Positions 27,278 through 35,950 of a DNA stretch of 64,000 nucleotides are shown here, piece by piece. The notes beneath the pieces were generated by a model, which did not search any database, was not told the origin of the DNA, and saw only the letters and a program-made list of their open reading frames with translations. The position numbers and the translations under genes were made by a program. This DNA is from Polycladomyces abyssicola (GTDB taxonomy: Bacteria > Bacillota > Bacilli > Thermoactinomycetales > JIR-001), in NCBI RefSeq assembly GCF_018326425.1, contig NZ_AP024601.1, forward strand, positions 1,476,001 through 1,540,000, read 5' to 3'. Positions within the stretch are counted from its first letter, which is position 1; every line of letters starts with the position of its first letter.

Positions 27278-27665
27278 ACCCGTTTGATGTACCCACCCAC
27301 ACCAAAATTCACTCTTTCTCATAATCTAGTAAAAAGCTGAAGGGAGGTGTCGAGAATGCCGCGCTTTCAATATGTCCCACCTAGACAGCTTAGTCAGGAG
27401 CACGTGGGCAAGCCGATGAAGTTGATATTGAAAAACGGGAAAGTGATGTACGGCGTCATCAAGGAAATCAAAAAAGACGGGATCGTGTTTAAGCCCATCA
27501 AAACACAAGTCTCGAAATCCCAATTCTTCTTCCCATTCTTTCCCTTCTTTTTCTTCTTCCCTTTTTTGATCATTTGATGAGATAAAAGGGAAGAAGCCCT
27601 TCGCAACTTTCGATGCTAAGGAGTGGGTTTGTCAAAACCGGTTAAGCGAGCGGGGAAAGCGTTCT
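27278..27665. repeat. Inverted repeat, right copy
   Basis: Reverse complement of 21900-22287: GATGTACCCACCCACACC, the small gene with its leader, and the start of an IS1182 fossil. Confidence 0.85.
27356..27577 (+). CDS. Small protein with Sm-like core and Phe-rich hydrophobic tail, copy 2
   Basis: 73 residues, the same product as the copy at 21996-22217; only a few silent base changes are seen. ATG at 27356, 10 bases after GGGAGGTG. Conservation of two copies without frame damage, in a region full of dead genes, suggests both copies are either recent or selected. Confidence 0.7.
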   Translation: MPRFQYVPPRQLSQEHVGKPMKLILKNGKVMYGVIKEIKKDGIVFKPIKTQVSKSQFFFPFFPFFFFFPFLII

Positions 27666-27770
27666 ACAAGCGAAGGACGATCGGAGTTTCGGGATACGAG
27701 GAATTGCACGGACTTCGCTACGTTCGCTTTTGCGATTTGGTCCGGTTGATTTATATGACGGAAAAATCTA
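27612..27770 (+). mobile_element. IS1182-family fossil (C-terminal part)
   Basis: Reads SKPVKRAGKAFYKRR, then ELHGLRYVRF after a damaged stretch where ETIERGFADVK would be expected. It is the counterpart of the fossil at 21720-21950. Confidence 0.65.
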
Positions 27771-28270
27771 CTGCAATGTACACACCGACAAAATCCTAGC
27801 GGTGAAATGAGAGGTCAAGTACTCCCCTTGTCATAAACGTTACACAAAAAGTCAGACCTAAAAGATCAGCCAAAAAAATCGTTAGCGTACCGGTGTCTTT
27901 TACCTGTTATGCGGGTGTTCTAGAGACGAACGGAGAAGGGATGCGCCGGAAACGACCACGGCGCTGTTTTTTCTGCATTGGGGGTACCTGCTAGGCGACC
28001 GACAGCTGGTTGTCTGCACGGGCGATCGATCTGATGCTGAAGCAGATCGGGCATGACGCGGAGATTATCTTGAACCAATTTCGCCGCTTCGTCCTCACGA
28101 TCTTCGGTATACGTTCGCGTTTCTCCTGGCCGAAGGAGACAGGGATGAACGCTTACGAGCTGTAACGACATGTCTGATGACTCGTCTATGCCTGGATCCT
28201 TACCCTGAGGGAACCGCAGTGATGGGATGGTTGATCTGCTGCTGAAAGTGATGGAGTAGCACTCCTAAAG
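27771..28270. other. Gap without an assignable gene
   Basis: A short plus-strand frame (IDLMLKQIGHDAEIILNQF, about 28027-28083) looks protein-like but is isolated and unassigned. Confidence 0.35.
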
Positions 28271-28286
28271 TAAGGAGGCGATTGGT

Positions 28287-28784
28287 TTGCGTGTTGTGAT
28301 CGTGTCGGACACTCATATCCCCAAGCGGGCTAAACAACTTCCTGCTGCATTGGTGAAGGGCTTGAAAAAGGCGGATGTGATCCTCCATGCCGGGGATTGG
28401 GTGGATCTGTCTGTTTACCGGGAGTTGTCCCGTTTTGCCCCGGTTTACGGAGTGGCGGGTAACTGCGATCCGCCGAAGGTACGGAAGGCCTTCGGTGCCC
28501 GCCGGATCCTTGAGCTTGATGGGTGGCGCATTGGCATTGTCCACGGTGATGGACAAAAGGGGACCACTCAAAACAGGGCTCTGGCCGCATTTGAGGGGGA
28601 GAAACTGGACCTGATTATCTTCGGACACAGTCATCTCCCCTACAAGGCTAGGCATGGCCGTACCCTCTTGTTTAACCCCGGATCACCGACGGACCGTCGG
28701 CGGAATCCTCTCTATTCCTACGGAGTGGCCAGTCTCGGTGAGAAACTTCAGGTGCAGCACGTTTATTTCAAGAGCCGGTTGTAG
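28287..28784 (+). CDS. YfcE/MJ0936-type metallophosphoesterase
   Basis: 165 residues, small calcineurin-like phosphodiesterase. Metal motifs: VSDTHIPK, ILHAGDWVD, VAGNCDPPKVR (GNCD), IVHGDG and IFGHSHLP, with LLFNPGSPTDRR near the end. Likely hydrolyses a phosphodiester; the true substrate cannot be read from sequence. TTG start at 28287 with AAGGAGG 8 bases upstream. The only undamaged metabolic enzyme of this part of the island; a damaged inverted piece of a relative sits at 23548-23680. Confidence 0.88.
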   Translation: MRVVIVSDTHIPKRAKQLPAALVKGLKKADVILHAGDWVDLSVYRELSRFAPVYGVAGNCDPPKVRKAFGARRILELDGWRIGIVHGDGQKGTTQNRALAAFEGEKLDLIIFGHSHLPYKARHGRTLLFNPGSPTDRRRNPLYSYGVASLGEKLQVQHVYFKSRL

Positions 28785-28859
28785 GCGGCTGGTACCCGGT
28801 ATAATGACAAAGACCCGTTTAGTCGACAAGTTCCCTGAACGGGCCTCCAAATACGGGTT

Positions 28860-29140
28860 GTCCAGAATAACGCTGCTCCCGGATTGGGGTCAACGTGGCG
28901 TACCGATGGGTCGTGGGATTTTCCTTGACGGACAAGGTCCCCCACGAATTGATTGAGGGGAAAGAACTGTTTACGAACTCGACCTTTTTAAAGGCGAATG
29001 CCATCAAAACAGATTCACCCGTCAGAGGTCCGTTATTCCACAGAGAAGAATGTGGAGGAGTTGAATCGTACCATTGACAAGGATCGAAGCGCAGAGCAGA
29101 TACAAATTATATTCGAGCTGAAATCCGTAAATCCGATGGA
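28860..29140 (+). mobile_element. IS1182-family transposase fossil (middle part)
   Basis: Reads AYRWVVGFSLTDKVPHELI (the SYRWFLGYGL block), then EGKELFTNSTFLKANAIK (the DDE block) directly joined, which implies an internal deletion, then VEELNRTIDKDRSAEQ in another frame. Confidence 0.75.
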
Positions 29141-29354
29141 ACTATGGTTGCTCTTACCAACCCGATTTGGATTGAGAGATAACCGTTTCATGGTTTGGTA
29201 ACCGTTCGTTCATTTTGAGGCCACATAATGTGGCTTTTGTTCTTGTGTGGGTCTTCCAAAGAAACGGTTCGATAGTCAGGCGATCAGGAAGCTCCCACGC
29301 CTTGTCAAAAGGTCGATCGGATTGATGTGCAAGCATTGGCTCGATAAACACAAA

Positions 29355-29386
29355 AATCCCCCTGCCTTTTGTATGTACGGGGGATT
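29355..29386. terminator. Hairpin, possible terminator
   Basis: AATCCCCC pairs perfectly with GGGGGATT; followed on the plus strand by ATGATTTTATT. No intact gene ends just before it. Confidence 0.45.
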
Positions 29387-29532
29387 ATGATTTTATTGTA
29401 TCATTCGTTCGTCCACCGACCAATCACCACATACGTGGCACAGATATAGCATGACTTGTATTCCCCTTCGACCCCTAGACTGATTAATGTTTCAACTTGG
29501 TTGCAGTTGTTCTCTAAGAAACGAGAAAGTAA

Positions 29533-29556
29533 AGCACCCATAATAAGGGTGCTTTT
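29533..29556. terminator. Hairpin, possible terminator of the oxygenase operon
   Basis: AAGCACCC pairs with GGGTGCTT around ATAATAA. It lies about 290 bases beyond the oxygenase stop on the minus strand. The motif also appears degenerate at 21698 as part of an IS end. Confidence 0.4.
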
Positions 29557-29603
29557 CGCCTCAACAGAAGGGGTTTGTTCAAATGAGAGAAGAGCTCGGA
29601 ATT

Positions 29604-29819
29604 TTACTTGGAAAAGGCGGGGTTCAGGATGAAAAACAAGAATAAGCCGTCATATTGGTCGTCTGTACCGCCGTCCGATAACCCAATGGACCAAGGGTTC
29701 AGTGAATAGAGGCCAACGCTTAAATATTGGAAGGAGTTTACATATCCGTAATCGATTTGCTCTGAGCGTTGTTTCCCCATCTTCAGTTCACCGTATGACG
29801 TCGTCTGAACAGTGTACAC
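29604..29819 (-). CDS. Uncertain 71-codon frame after the oxygenase gene
   Basis: Begins 28 bases after the oxygenase stop, with GTG and no clear ribosome site. Aromatic and Gly-rich (GYVNSFQYLSVGLYSLNPWS). Part of its 3' end resembles DNA at 32005-32060 next to an oxygenase fragment, so it may be a remnant. No family recognised. Confidence 0.25.
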   Translation of the reverse strand: MYTVQTTSYGELKMGKQRSEQIDYGYVNSFQYLSVGLYSLNPWSIGLSDGGTDDQYDGLFLFFILNPAFSK

Positions 29820-29846
29820 TTCAGAGTTTTTTACGAACCATCCCTA

Positions 29847-30920
29847 TCAATCTATTATTATGGGTTTCCGAATGACTCTTGACAGGTGTATATTCTTTGT
29901 AAATTCGACATTCAAAGGGGAACAAACATGTCGTCCAATACTCCTGCTGAATCCTGACCGCCGGAAGTCAACCATTGTAAACATACGCTGCAACCATCGG
30001 TCTTTCCCGTCATAAGTCGGACGGAAGGGTGTCCGTGCATGGGCGACCAATCGGTTGTCGATAATCAGCAGATCACCGGGTAAGACAGTAAAAGCGACCA
30101 CGGTTTGCAATAATGCTTTCTTCAAGGTATTCAAAGCCCATTCTGCTTCCGCATTCTCCGCCTCCATTGAACTATAGTGGATACACATTTCCGGTTCCAA
30201 CAAATGGCCTGTCAGAACGGGGATCTTTACCGAGAGATCCATTTCATCATTCATCAGTTTAAAGGAGGAAGAGGGATGTAGACGGTATAAGGGTTGTCTC
30301 AACAGCATAATGGCCGTGCTGGGGATGGCATGGATCGCGTTCCGGATCGAAACCGTAAGGGTTTGAGCCTTCCGTTCCTGATCCGACCGAAGGCCGATCA
30401 ATGCGAGATAGTCTAGTTTATAGGGATGAAATCCATCCTCGGTATGGAAATTCAGATAGTTGGAACTGGTATTTTCTTGTTTTTTCTCCTGCCCTTGAAC
30501 CGGACAGATATTCTGGATGAGCAAACCTTCTTTTTCTTCTTCATAGGCAATGGGATCACCGAGGAACAACAGGAACAGAAGTAAACAGTATTCACTTACG
30601 AACGAGTCTTTTTCAGTTGAAAATCCCCCGTCCTTAGGTGTGAAAGGTAAAGCCGGATCCGTGGGGAGATTACGGAACAGAATGGTTCCATATTGGTTTG
30701 GGTTTCGTTTGAACTGAAGAAGAGATTCCACAATTCGGGATGGAAGATTCAATCCGGCCATTTGAACACGAGTCAAGATTTTATCGTCGATCTGTCGGAC
30801 ATCCAACCGGGGCAGTTGTTTGATAATCCGGCTGACCTCTACTTTTTCATCCTTGGTTAGCGTAAGGATATATTTTTGCAACCCTTTGATATCCTCTGCG
30901 TTCTGAGCAATTATTTCCAT
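29847..30920 (-). CDS. Fe(II)/2-oxoglutarate oxygenase, clavaminate-synthase/AsnO-like
   Basis: 357 residues. Iron ligands in FHTEDGFHPYKLDY (His-x-Glu, the AsnO/VioC variant of HxD) and the distal His in IDNRLVAHARTPFRPTYDG, followed by the 2-oxoglutarate Arg in DRWLQRMF and VDFRRSG. Relatives hydroxylate free or carrier-bound amino acids in peptide antibiotic pathways. Its ATG lies four bases after the stop of the ATP-grasp gene, so the two are translated together. An amino-acid-modifying pair is an inference; the substrate is unknown. The last 20 residues are atypical. Confidence 0.8.
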   Translation of the reverse strand: MEIIAQNAEDIKGLQKYILTLTKDEKVEVSRIIKQLPRLDVRQIDDKILTRVQMAGLNLPSRIVESLLQFKRNPNQYGTILFRNLPTDPALPFTPKDGGFSTEKDSFVSEYCLLLFLLFLGDPIAYEEEKEGLLIQNICPVQGQEKKQENTSSNYLNFHTEDGFHPYKLDYLALIGLRSDQERKAQTLTVSIRNAIHAIPSTAIMLLRQPLYRLHPSSSFKLMNDEMDLSVKIPVLTGHLLEPEMCIHYSSMEAENAEAEWALNTLKKALLQTVVAFTVLPGDLLIIDNRLVAHARTPFRPTYDGKDRWLQRMFTMVDFRRSGFSRSIGRHVCSPLNVEFTKNIHLSRVIRKPIIID

Positions 30921-30923
30921 TAT

Positions 30924-31682
30924 TTAGCGACCCCCATAAACCTTTTTAATATACCGGCGATTCTTTCTAATCTCACGGTACATGCTCTTATCGCGGAGTT
31001 TCCGAAAAGTGTAGTAGGCCGGACTGGTATTCACTTCCAAAATCCAGAGCCGATCCGCTTTGTCTAGGGCGATATCCAGTCCGAGCTGACGAATTCCCGG
31101 AAAACGAGCATCCAATACCTTTGCTGTAGCATACGAAATCTGATCGATTGCTTGCTGGGTCTGAAGAACTTCATCCTTATCACCCAAAACTCTAGAGAAG
31201 ACTCGCTCCAGGGTTGCCGCTTTTCCACCCTTATGATAATTGGTTAAAAACTGGCCGCGAGCCGCCACCCTGATCACTTTTCCGGAGATTTGCCAATCGT
31301 TTTTCGGCTTTTGCATGAAAACCCGAATGTCGAAGGGCCGTCCTTTATAATCGGCTAGGTCAATGCCTTGCTGGATGTTGTAAGAGCGCGATGGACGAAT
31401 CATATCAGTGATCTCATCCATAAGTGATTCTTTATTAACCTGTTTGCATGTAGACTCATGGCAAACCTCATAAACCCCGTCCTGTCTAAGTTCGACCCGG
31501 ATGATTCCTCTTCCACGACTTCCTTTATCCGGTTTGATAAAGACGGTGGGATAACGGTCCAGCATATGATGAACCGCCTGAGGGCTTAACCATTTGGTTC
31601 TGGGAATGAAATGGCGGAGGAATTCATCCTTCATCATAGAATCAGATTTTAACATCTTGCTATATACTTTTCGGATTGGCAT
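30924..31682 (-). CDS. YheC/YheD-family ATP-grasp protein, copy C
   Basis: 252 residues: TVFIKPDKGSRGRGIIRVEL, NIQQGIDLADYKGRPFDIRV, VIRVAARGQFLTNYHKGG, and the metal end LGLDIALDKADRLWILEVNT. ATG at 31682, 10 bases after AAAGGTG. Heads a two-gene unit with the oxygenase. In spore formers the family is coat-associated, but a coupled oxygenase is unusual and points to a small-molecule or peptide modification. Confidence 0.85.
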   Translation of the reverse strand: MPIRKVYSKMLKSDSMMKDEFLRHFIPRTKWLSPQAVHHMLDRYPTVFIKPDKGSRGRGIIRVELRQDGVYEVCHESTCKQVNKESLMDEITDMIRPSRSYNIQQGIDLADYKGRPFDIRVFMQKPKNDWQISGKVIRVAARGQFLTNYHKGGKAATLERVFSRVLGDKDEVLQTQQAIDQISYATAKVLDARFPGIRQLGLDIALDKADRLWILEVNTSPAYYTFRKLRDKSMYREIRKNRRYIKKVYGGR

Positions 31683-31804
31683 GTAAGTCACTCACCTTTA
31701 TATTAGATTTAGTATGCATTTCATAGTATGCATTTCGATTGTAGATTGATAGTGTGAATACCTAATTAAATTATATTTCCTAGCGAATTCTAATGTACTG
31801 ACAA

Positions 31805-31985
31805 ATCAATTCACTCCTTTTATGATTTTTATAATTTATTCTATCGACCTTTCTATCTTACGTGCATACATTTGGGATATATTTTAAAAGATAGGTTAAG
31901 GTAGGGGGATCAGTGATGAGACTCCAGGATATGATAAAAACTGTATATCACCCTCGCGACGGACATCGTCGAAAGAGAAACAGCA
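31805..31985. repeat. Direct repeat, copy 2
   Basis: Matches 21508-21690. Here the sigma-K-like -10 reads GATAGAATA rather than CATAGAATA, and no ATP-grasp start follows; the similarity breaks at the position of the start codon. Confidence 0.8.
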
Positions 31986-32059
31986 ACCGAAAAGAAAAGG
32001 GCTGTTCAAATTAGAGGAAATTTGTGGATTTCACTTTGGGGAAAGCGGGGTCCAGGATG

Positions 32060-32160
32060 GACATCATAGACAATAAGATCACGGAGAATCAACAGGAACA
32101 GAAGCAAACAGTATTCACTCACAAACGAATCTTTTTCTGCAGGGAAAAACTGCACATGAA
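32060..32160 (-). pseudogene. Fragment of a second 2-oxoglutarate oxygenase
   Basis: Reads AEKDSFVSEYCLLLFLLILR, matching TEKDSFVSEYCLLLFLLFLG of the intact enzyme at 29847-30920. Only this segment is left. Confidence 0.7.
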
Positions 32161-32290
32161 CGGTTTCCGCTGTTTCGATAGGATCTGTCTGATCTAGCCT
32201 CAACGGCGTTTTTTTTTGGTCTTTTTGGTGACACATTTCCGCTCGCCTTGTGAATCTCTCATCAGATGGATAAGATGTGAATGAGGTGAA

Positions 32291-33010
32291 ATGATGGAGC
32301 GATTGCAAAAGGTCTTGGCACATGCGGGGGTGGCCTCGCGCCGGAAATGCGAAGACATGATTTTGGAAGGACGGGTTCGTGTCAATGGTGAAACGGTCAC
32401 GGAGTTGGGGAGAAAGGTAGATCCGTTGCTGGATCAGATCGAAGTGGACGGCAAACCGATCATGACAGAACGGAAGCGGACCTTTCTATTCTATAAACCA
32501 CTTCGTGTGATCACCAGCATGTCCGATCCGCAGGGACGTCCAACGGTGGCCGATTATTTTCGTGAGATTGACGAACGGGTGTACCCGGTGGGCCGATTGG
32601 ATTACGATACCGAAGGATTATTGCTGATGACAAATGACGGAGAGTTGGCCAACCGGTTGACGCATCCCAAATACGAGGCGGATAAATGTTACTTGGCCAC
32701 GGTAAAAGGACATCCGTCGGAGGAACAGTTGGATCGGTTGCGCCGCGGTATTCGTCTGGAGGACGGCTGGACCGCTCCGGCTCAAGTACGCCGGGTGAAG
32801 GATCGTCGCAACACCACCGTATTGGAGATCGTCATCCACGAAGGGCGTAACCGCCAAGTCCGTCGTATGTGCGAGGCGATCGGCCACCCGGTGGTTCATC
32901 TGATCCGGACGCGGATTGCCTTTTTGACACTGGGATCGATGAAACCGGGAACCTATCGCGAGCTGAAGCCCCGTGAACTGGAACGGCTCAAGCGGTTGTT
33001 GTATCTCTAG
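32291..33010 (+). CDS. rluB: 23S rRNA pseudouridine synthase RluB
   Basis: Isomerises a uridine in helix 89 region of 23S rRNA. 239 residues: N-terminal S4 RNA-binding domain (LQKVLAHAGVASRRKCEDMI), catalytic GRLDYDTEGLLLMTNDGELA with the Asp nucleophile, and HEGRNRQVRRMCEAIGHPV. Start at 32291 behind GAGGTG. Marks return to core synteny after the island (spmB-rluB-res in Bacillus). Confidence 0.95.
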   Translation: MMERLQKVLAHAGVASRRKCEDMILEGRVRVNGETVTELGRKVDPLLDQIEVDGKPIMTERKRTFLFYKPLRVITSMSDPQGRPTVADYFREIDERVYPVGRLDYDTEGLLLMTNDGELANRLTHPKYEADKCYLATVKGHPSEEQLDRLRRGIRLEDGWTAPAQVRRVKDRRNTTVLEIVIHEGRNRQVRRMCEAIGHPVVHLIRTRIAFLTLGSMKPGTYRELKPRELERLKRLLYL

Positions 33011-33106
33011 ATCTTTCAAACAATCTTCAAATTGGCCAAAGGGTGCAAAAAATGGTCACGATTATAATAAAGAAAGGGATTCCATGCCGTAACGGGGGTC
33101 GATCAG

Positions 33107-34693
33107 ATGGAAAACACCAAATGCGTATGCGGACACAATAACCCCGTCGGTACCATACTGTGCGAGTACTGCGGAAAACCGTTGGAAGAGGACCATGATG
33201 AGAAACGTCCGTTGGAGATGAGATATGAGGGGAAGGCTCGCCGGTCACAAACCTATCAAACGACGTGGTTTGATCGGGTGTGGAACTTTTTTTCTTCGGT
33301 GAAAGTGGCGATCATCCTGATCATCATCACGTTGATCGCTTCGGCAATCGGCACGATTTTGCCACAGGAGCGTTATATTCCGTCACCCGATCCCGCTCAA
33401 TATTACGTGGAGCAATACGGATTTTGGGGTGAGTGGTTCTACAAGCTGGGCCTGTCCAGCATGTATGATTCATGGTGGTATGTCACGTTGCTGGCCATGA
33501 TCGGCATCTCATTGGTCGTATGCAGCTTGGATCGTGTGGTCCCGTTGTACAAAGCGTTGAAAAACCAGCAAGTGACCAAAGACCTCACGTTCATATCCCG
33601 CCAAAAAGTGAGCCATACGCTGGAAGTACCAGAAGAAGAGCGGGATGGATTGCTCGATCGGTTGGTAACCCAATTGCAAAACCGTCGGTTTCGCGTGCGT
33701 CGGGAAGGACATGCCCTGTTGGCCGAGAAAGGAAGAATCAGTCGTTGGGGCCCCTATATCAATCATATCGGGTTGATTCTCTTTTTGTTTGGTGCTTTGT
33801 TGCGCTTGGTACCCGGTTGGTACCTGGACCAATTTGTATGGGTGCGTGAGGGCGAAATGGCCAAGGTGCCGGAAATGCCCTATTATGTGAAGAATAATAA
33901 GTCGGAAGTGGAGTTCTACGATCCGAAGGAACTGCCAAGTAAAAAGGCGAATGCCCAACCGACTGTGAAACAGTACAAATCGGATATCACATTGTTACGG
34001 CAAGATCCGCGGACCGGGCGTTTGGAACCGGTATCACGCAAGGTAATCATGGTGAACCATCCGATGGAATACAAGGGATTGATGCTGTTCCAATCGGGAT
34101 TCCAGCCCAACCAGCCCGTATCGTTACAGATGACGGTGACAGACAAGAAGACGAATAAAAGCGTCGGTACGTTTACCGTCAATCTGTATCATCCCAAAGA
34201 ATCCTACCCGCTTCAAAACGGGGGGACTGTGAGGATTTTGAACTATTTCCCTGACTTCACGATGGAGGGGGATCGGCCGGCGACCAAGTCGGAGTTTCCC
34301 AACCGTCCGGCATTCGTTTTTGAGGTGATCACGCCGGAATTGAAGCAGGGTGAGAAGTCCTGGATGATCGCGCAGACCAACCTGGACGATATCAACCGAA
34401 ACAATCGATATGACATCAGTATGACCGGTTTGCAGGTGGTCGATCAGTCCGGACTGATGGTACGCGTGGACAAAAGCTTACCCGTTATCTTTTTCGGCGC
34501 GGCGGTCTGTATGATCGGTTTGGTGATGGGCTTCTACTGGCAACATCGACGGGTCTGGCTGCGCTGGCACGAGGGCAGACTGTATTTGGGAGCTCATACC
34601 AACAAAAACTGGTTCGGACTGAAACGCGAGGTGGAACAGATCACTGAACGGGCAGGCCTTAAGTTGTCTTTGACCCAGCTTGGGCAGGAGTGA
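33107..34693 (+). CDS. resB: Cytochrome c biogenesis protein ResB
   Basis: 528 residues. N-terminal zinc-ribbon-like pair (CVCGHNNPVGTILCEYCGKP), then membrane helices (VKVAIILIIITLIASAIGTI; ISLVVCSLDRVVPL; HIGLILFLFGALLRLVPG) and a large extracytoplasmic domain before a last helix. With ResC it forms the system II machinery that carries heme out and attaches it to apocytochrome c. resA, the thioredoxin that normally precedes resB, is absent. Confidence 0.95.
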   Translation: MENTKCVCGHNNPVGTILCEYCGKPLEEDHDEKRPLEMRYEGKARRSQTYQTTWFDRVWNFFSSVKVAIILIIITLIASAIGTILPQERYIPSPDPAQYYVEQYGFWGEWFYKLGLSSMYDSWWYVTLLAMIGISLVVCSLDRVVPLYKALKNQQVTKDLTFISRQKVSHTLEVPEEERDGLLDRLVTQLQNRRFRVRREGHALLAEKGRISRWGPYINHIGLILFLFGALLRLVPGWYLDQFVWVREGEMAKVPEMPYYVKNNKSEVEFYDPKELPSKKANAQPTVKQYKSDITLLRQDPRTGRLEPVSRKVIMVNHPMEYKGLMLFQSGFQPNQPVSLQMTVTDKKTNKSVGTFTVNLYHPKESYPLQNGGTVRILNYFPDFTMEGDRPATKSEFPNRPAFVFEVITPELKQGEKSWMIAQTNLDDINRNNRYDISMTGLQVVDQSGLMVRVDKSLPVIFFGAAVCMIGLVMGFYWQHRRVWLRWHEGRLYLGAHTNKNWFGLKREVEQITERAGLKLSLTQLGQE

Positions 34694-34699
34694 TAGAAA

Positions 34700-35911
34700 A
34701 TGGATTGGGAAAAAGTAATGGAAAATCTGTTGTTGTGTACGTTTTTTTTGTACGTGTTGGCTTCGGTCGTGTTTGTCATCGCCATCGTGGGGAAAAAGTG
34801 GAGTACAGGTGAAGAAGTGCACGTGCGGCGATGGTCCCGGATGGGCATCATTCTCACCATCGTGGGCGTGTTTTTTCAAGTGATGTTCATCATCACGCGG
34901 ATCATCGTCGGTGGCCATTTTCCCACCAGCAACATGTTTGAATTCGCTTCGTTCCTGTCGTTTACAATCGTGCTTGCGTTTATCGTCATTTTCTACATTT
35001 ATCGGACGGTCGTGCTTGGTGCGTTCGCCATGCCGATCGCGGTGATCATGTTGGCGTACGCTTCCGTGTTTCCGCGGGACGTGGAGCCGTTGATTCCGGC
35101 GCTGCAAAGTTATTGGCTGTACATCCATGTCACCACCACGGCGTTGGGGGAAGGGGCGTTTGTCGTCGGATTCGTGGCCGGTTTGATCTATCTGATTCGT
35201 GCTGTCGGTCACGAACGGGGAACCACCGGTGCCGCCGTGTTGGAGGGAACCCTCCTCGTGTTGGTGATGCTGATCGGCTTTATTCTCACCAGTTTTGCGT
35301 TTTCGATGGCTGGTTATCATGCGGAGATCCAACACACCTTTGAAGGACAGCAATTGGTGCAAGTGTACGAGATGCCGCCGATCGTGGGACCTAACGGCGG
35401 AGAAGTATTGCGGATGCAGCCATTTTTGGGGATGACGCATCCGTTGTTTGAAGCACCGTCTTGGATGCAGGGGCAGGAAGCGGCCCGCAAGTTCAATTCG
35501 GTAATCTGGTCTGTGCTGTCCGGGACGGTTCTCTATGGTTTGATCCGATTGGCGTCACGCAGACGGATCAGTGAGCTGCTTCATCCCATGGTGAAAAATG
35601 TCTCGCTGGAGATGGCCGATGAGATCAGCTATCGTGCCATCGCCATCGGATTCCCCATCTTCACGCTGGGCGGCCTGATTTTCGCCATGATCTGGGCCCA
35701 GGAAGCATGGGGGCGTTTTTGGGGATGGGACCCCAAAGAAGTATGGGCGCTCATCACCTGGCTGTTTTACAGCGCCTATCTGCATTTGCGCCTTTCCCGT
35801 GGTTGGCACGGGCTGAAGTCCTCCTGGATGGCGGTGATCGGATTTGTCATCATCATGTTGAATCTGATTGTGATTAACTTGGTGATCGCCGGCCTCCATT
35901 CTTATGCATAA
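34700..35911 (+). CDS. resC: Cytochrome c biogenesis protein ResC (CcsA type)
   Basis: 403-residue multi-pass membrane protein with the heme-handling tryptophan-rich motif WGRFWGWDPKEVWALITWLF and conserved histidines (HVTTTALGEGAF; RLSRGWHG). Six bases after resB, so co-translated. Confidence 0.95.
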   Translation: MDWEKVMENLLLCTFFLYVLASVVFVIAIVGKKWSTGEEVHVRRWSRMGIILTIVGVFFQVMFIITRIIVGGHFPTSNMFEFASFLSFTIVLAFIVIFYIYRTVVLGAFAMPIAVIMLAYASVFPRDVEPLIPALQSYWLYIHVTTTALGEGAFVVGFVAGLIYLIRAVGHERGTTGAAVLEGTLLVLVMLIGFILTSFAFSMAGYHAEIQHTFEGQQLVQVYEMPPIVGPNGGEVLRMQPFLGMTHPLFEAPSWMQGQEAARKFNSVIWSVLSGTVLYGLIRLASRRRISELLHPMVKNVSLEMADEISYRAIAIGFPIFTLGGLIFAMIWAQEAWGRFWGWDPKEVWALITWLFYSAYLHLRLSRGWHGLKSSWMAVIGFVIIMLNLIVINLVIAGLHSYA

Positions 35912-35950
35912 ACCGTGAACGACGAGGTTGTGCCAGTGAGGTGAAGGTTG

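Noticed and set aside
19243-32290. Prophage, CRISPR array or toxin-antitoxin system in the island
   Set aside because: No phage structural genes, integrase, regular short repeats or recognisable toxin pair were found.
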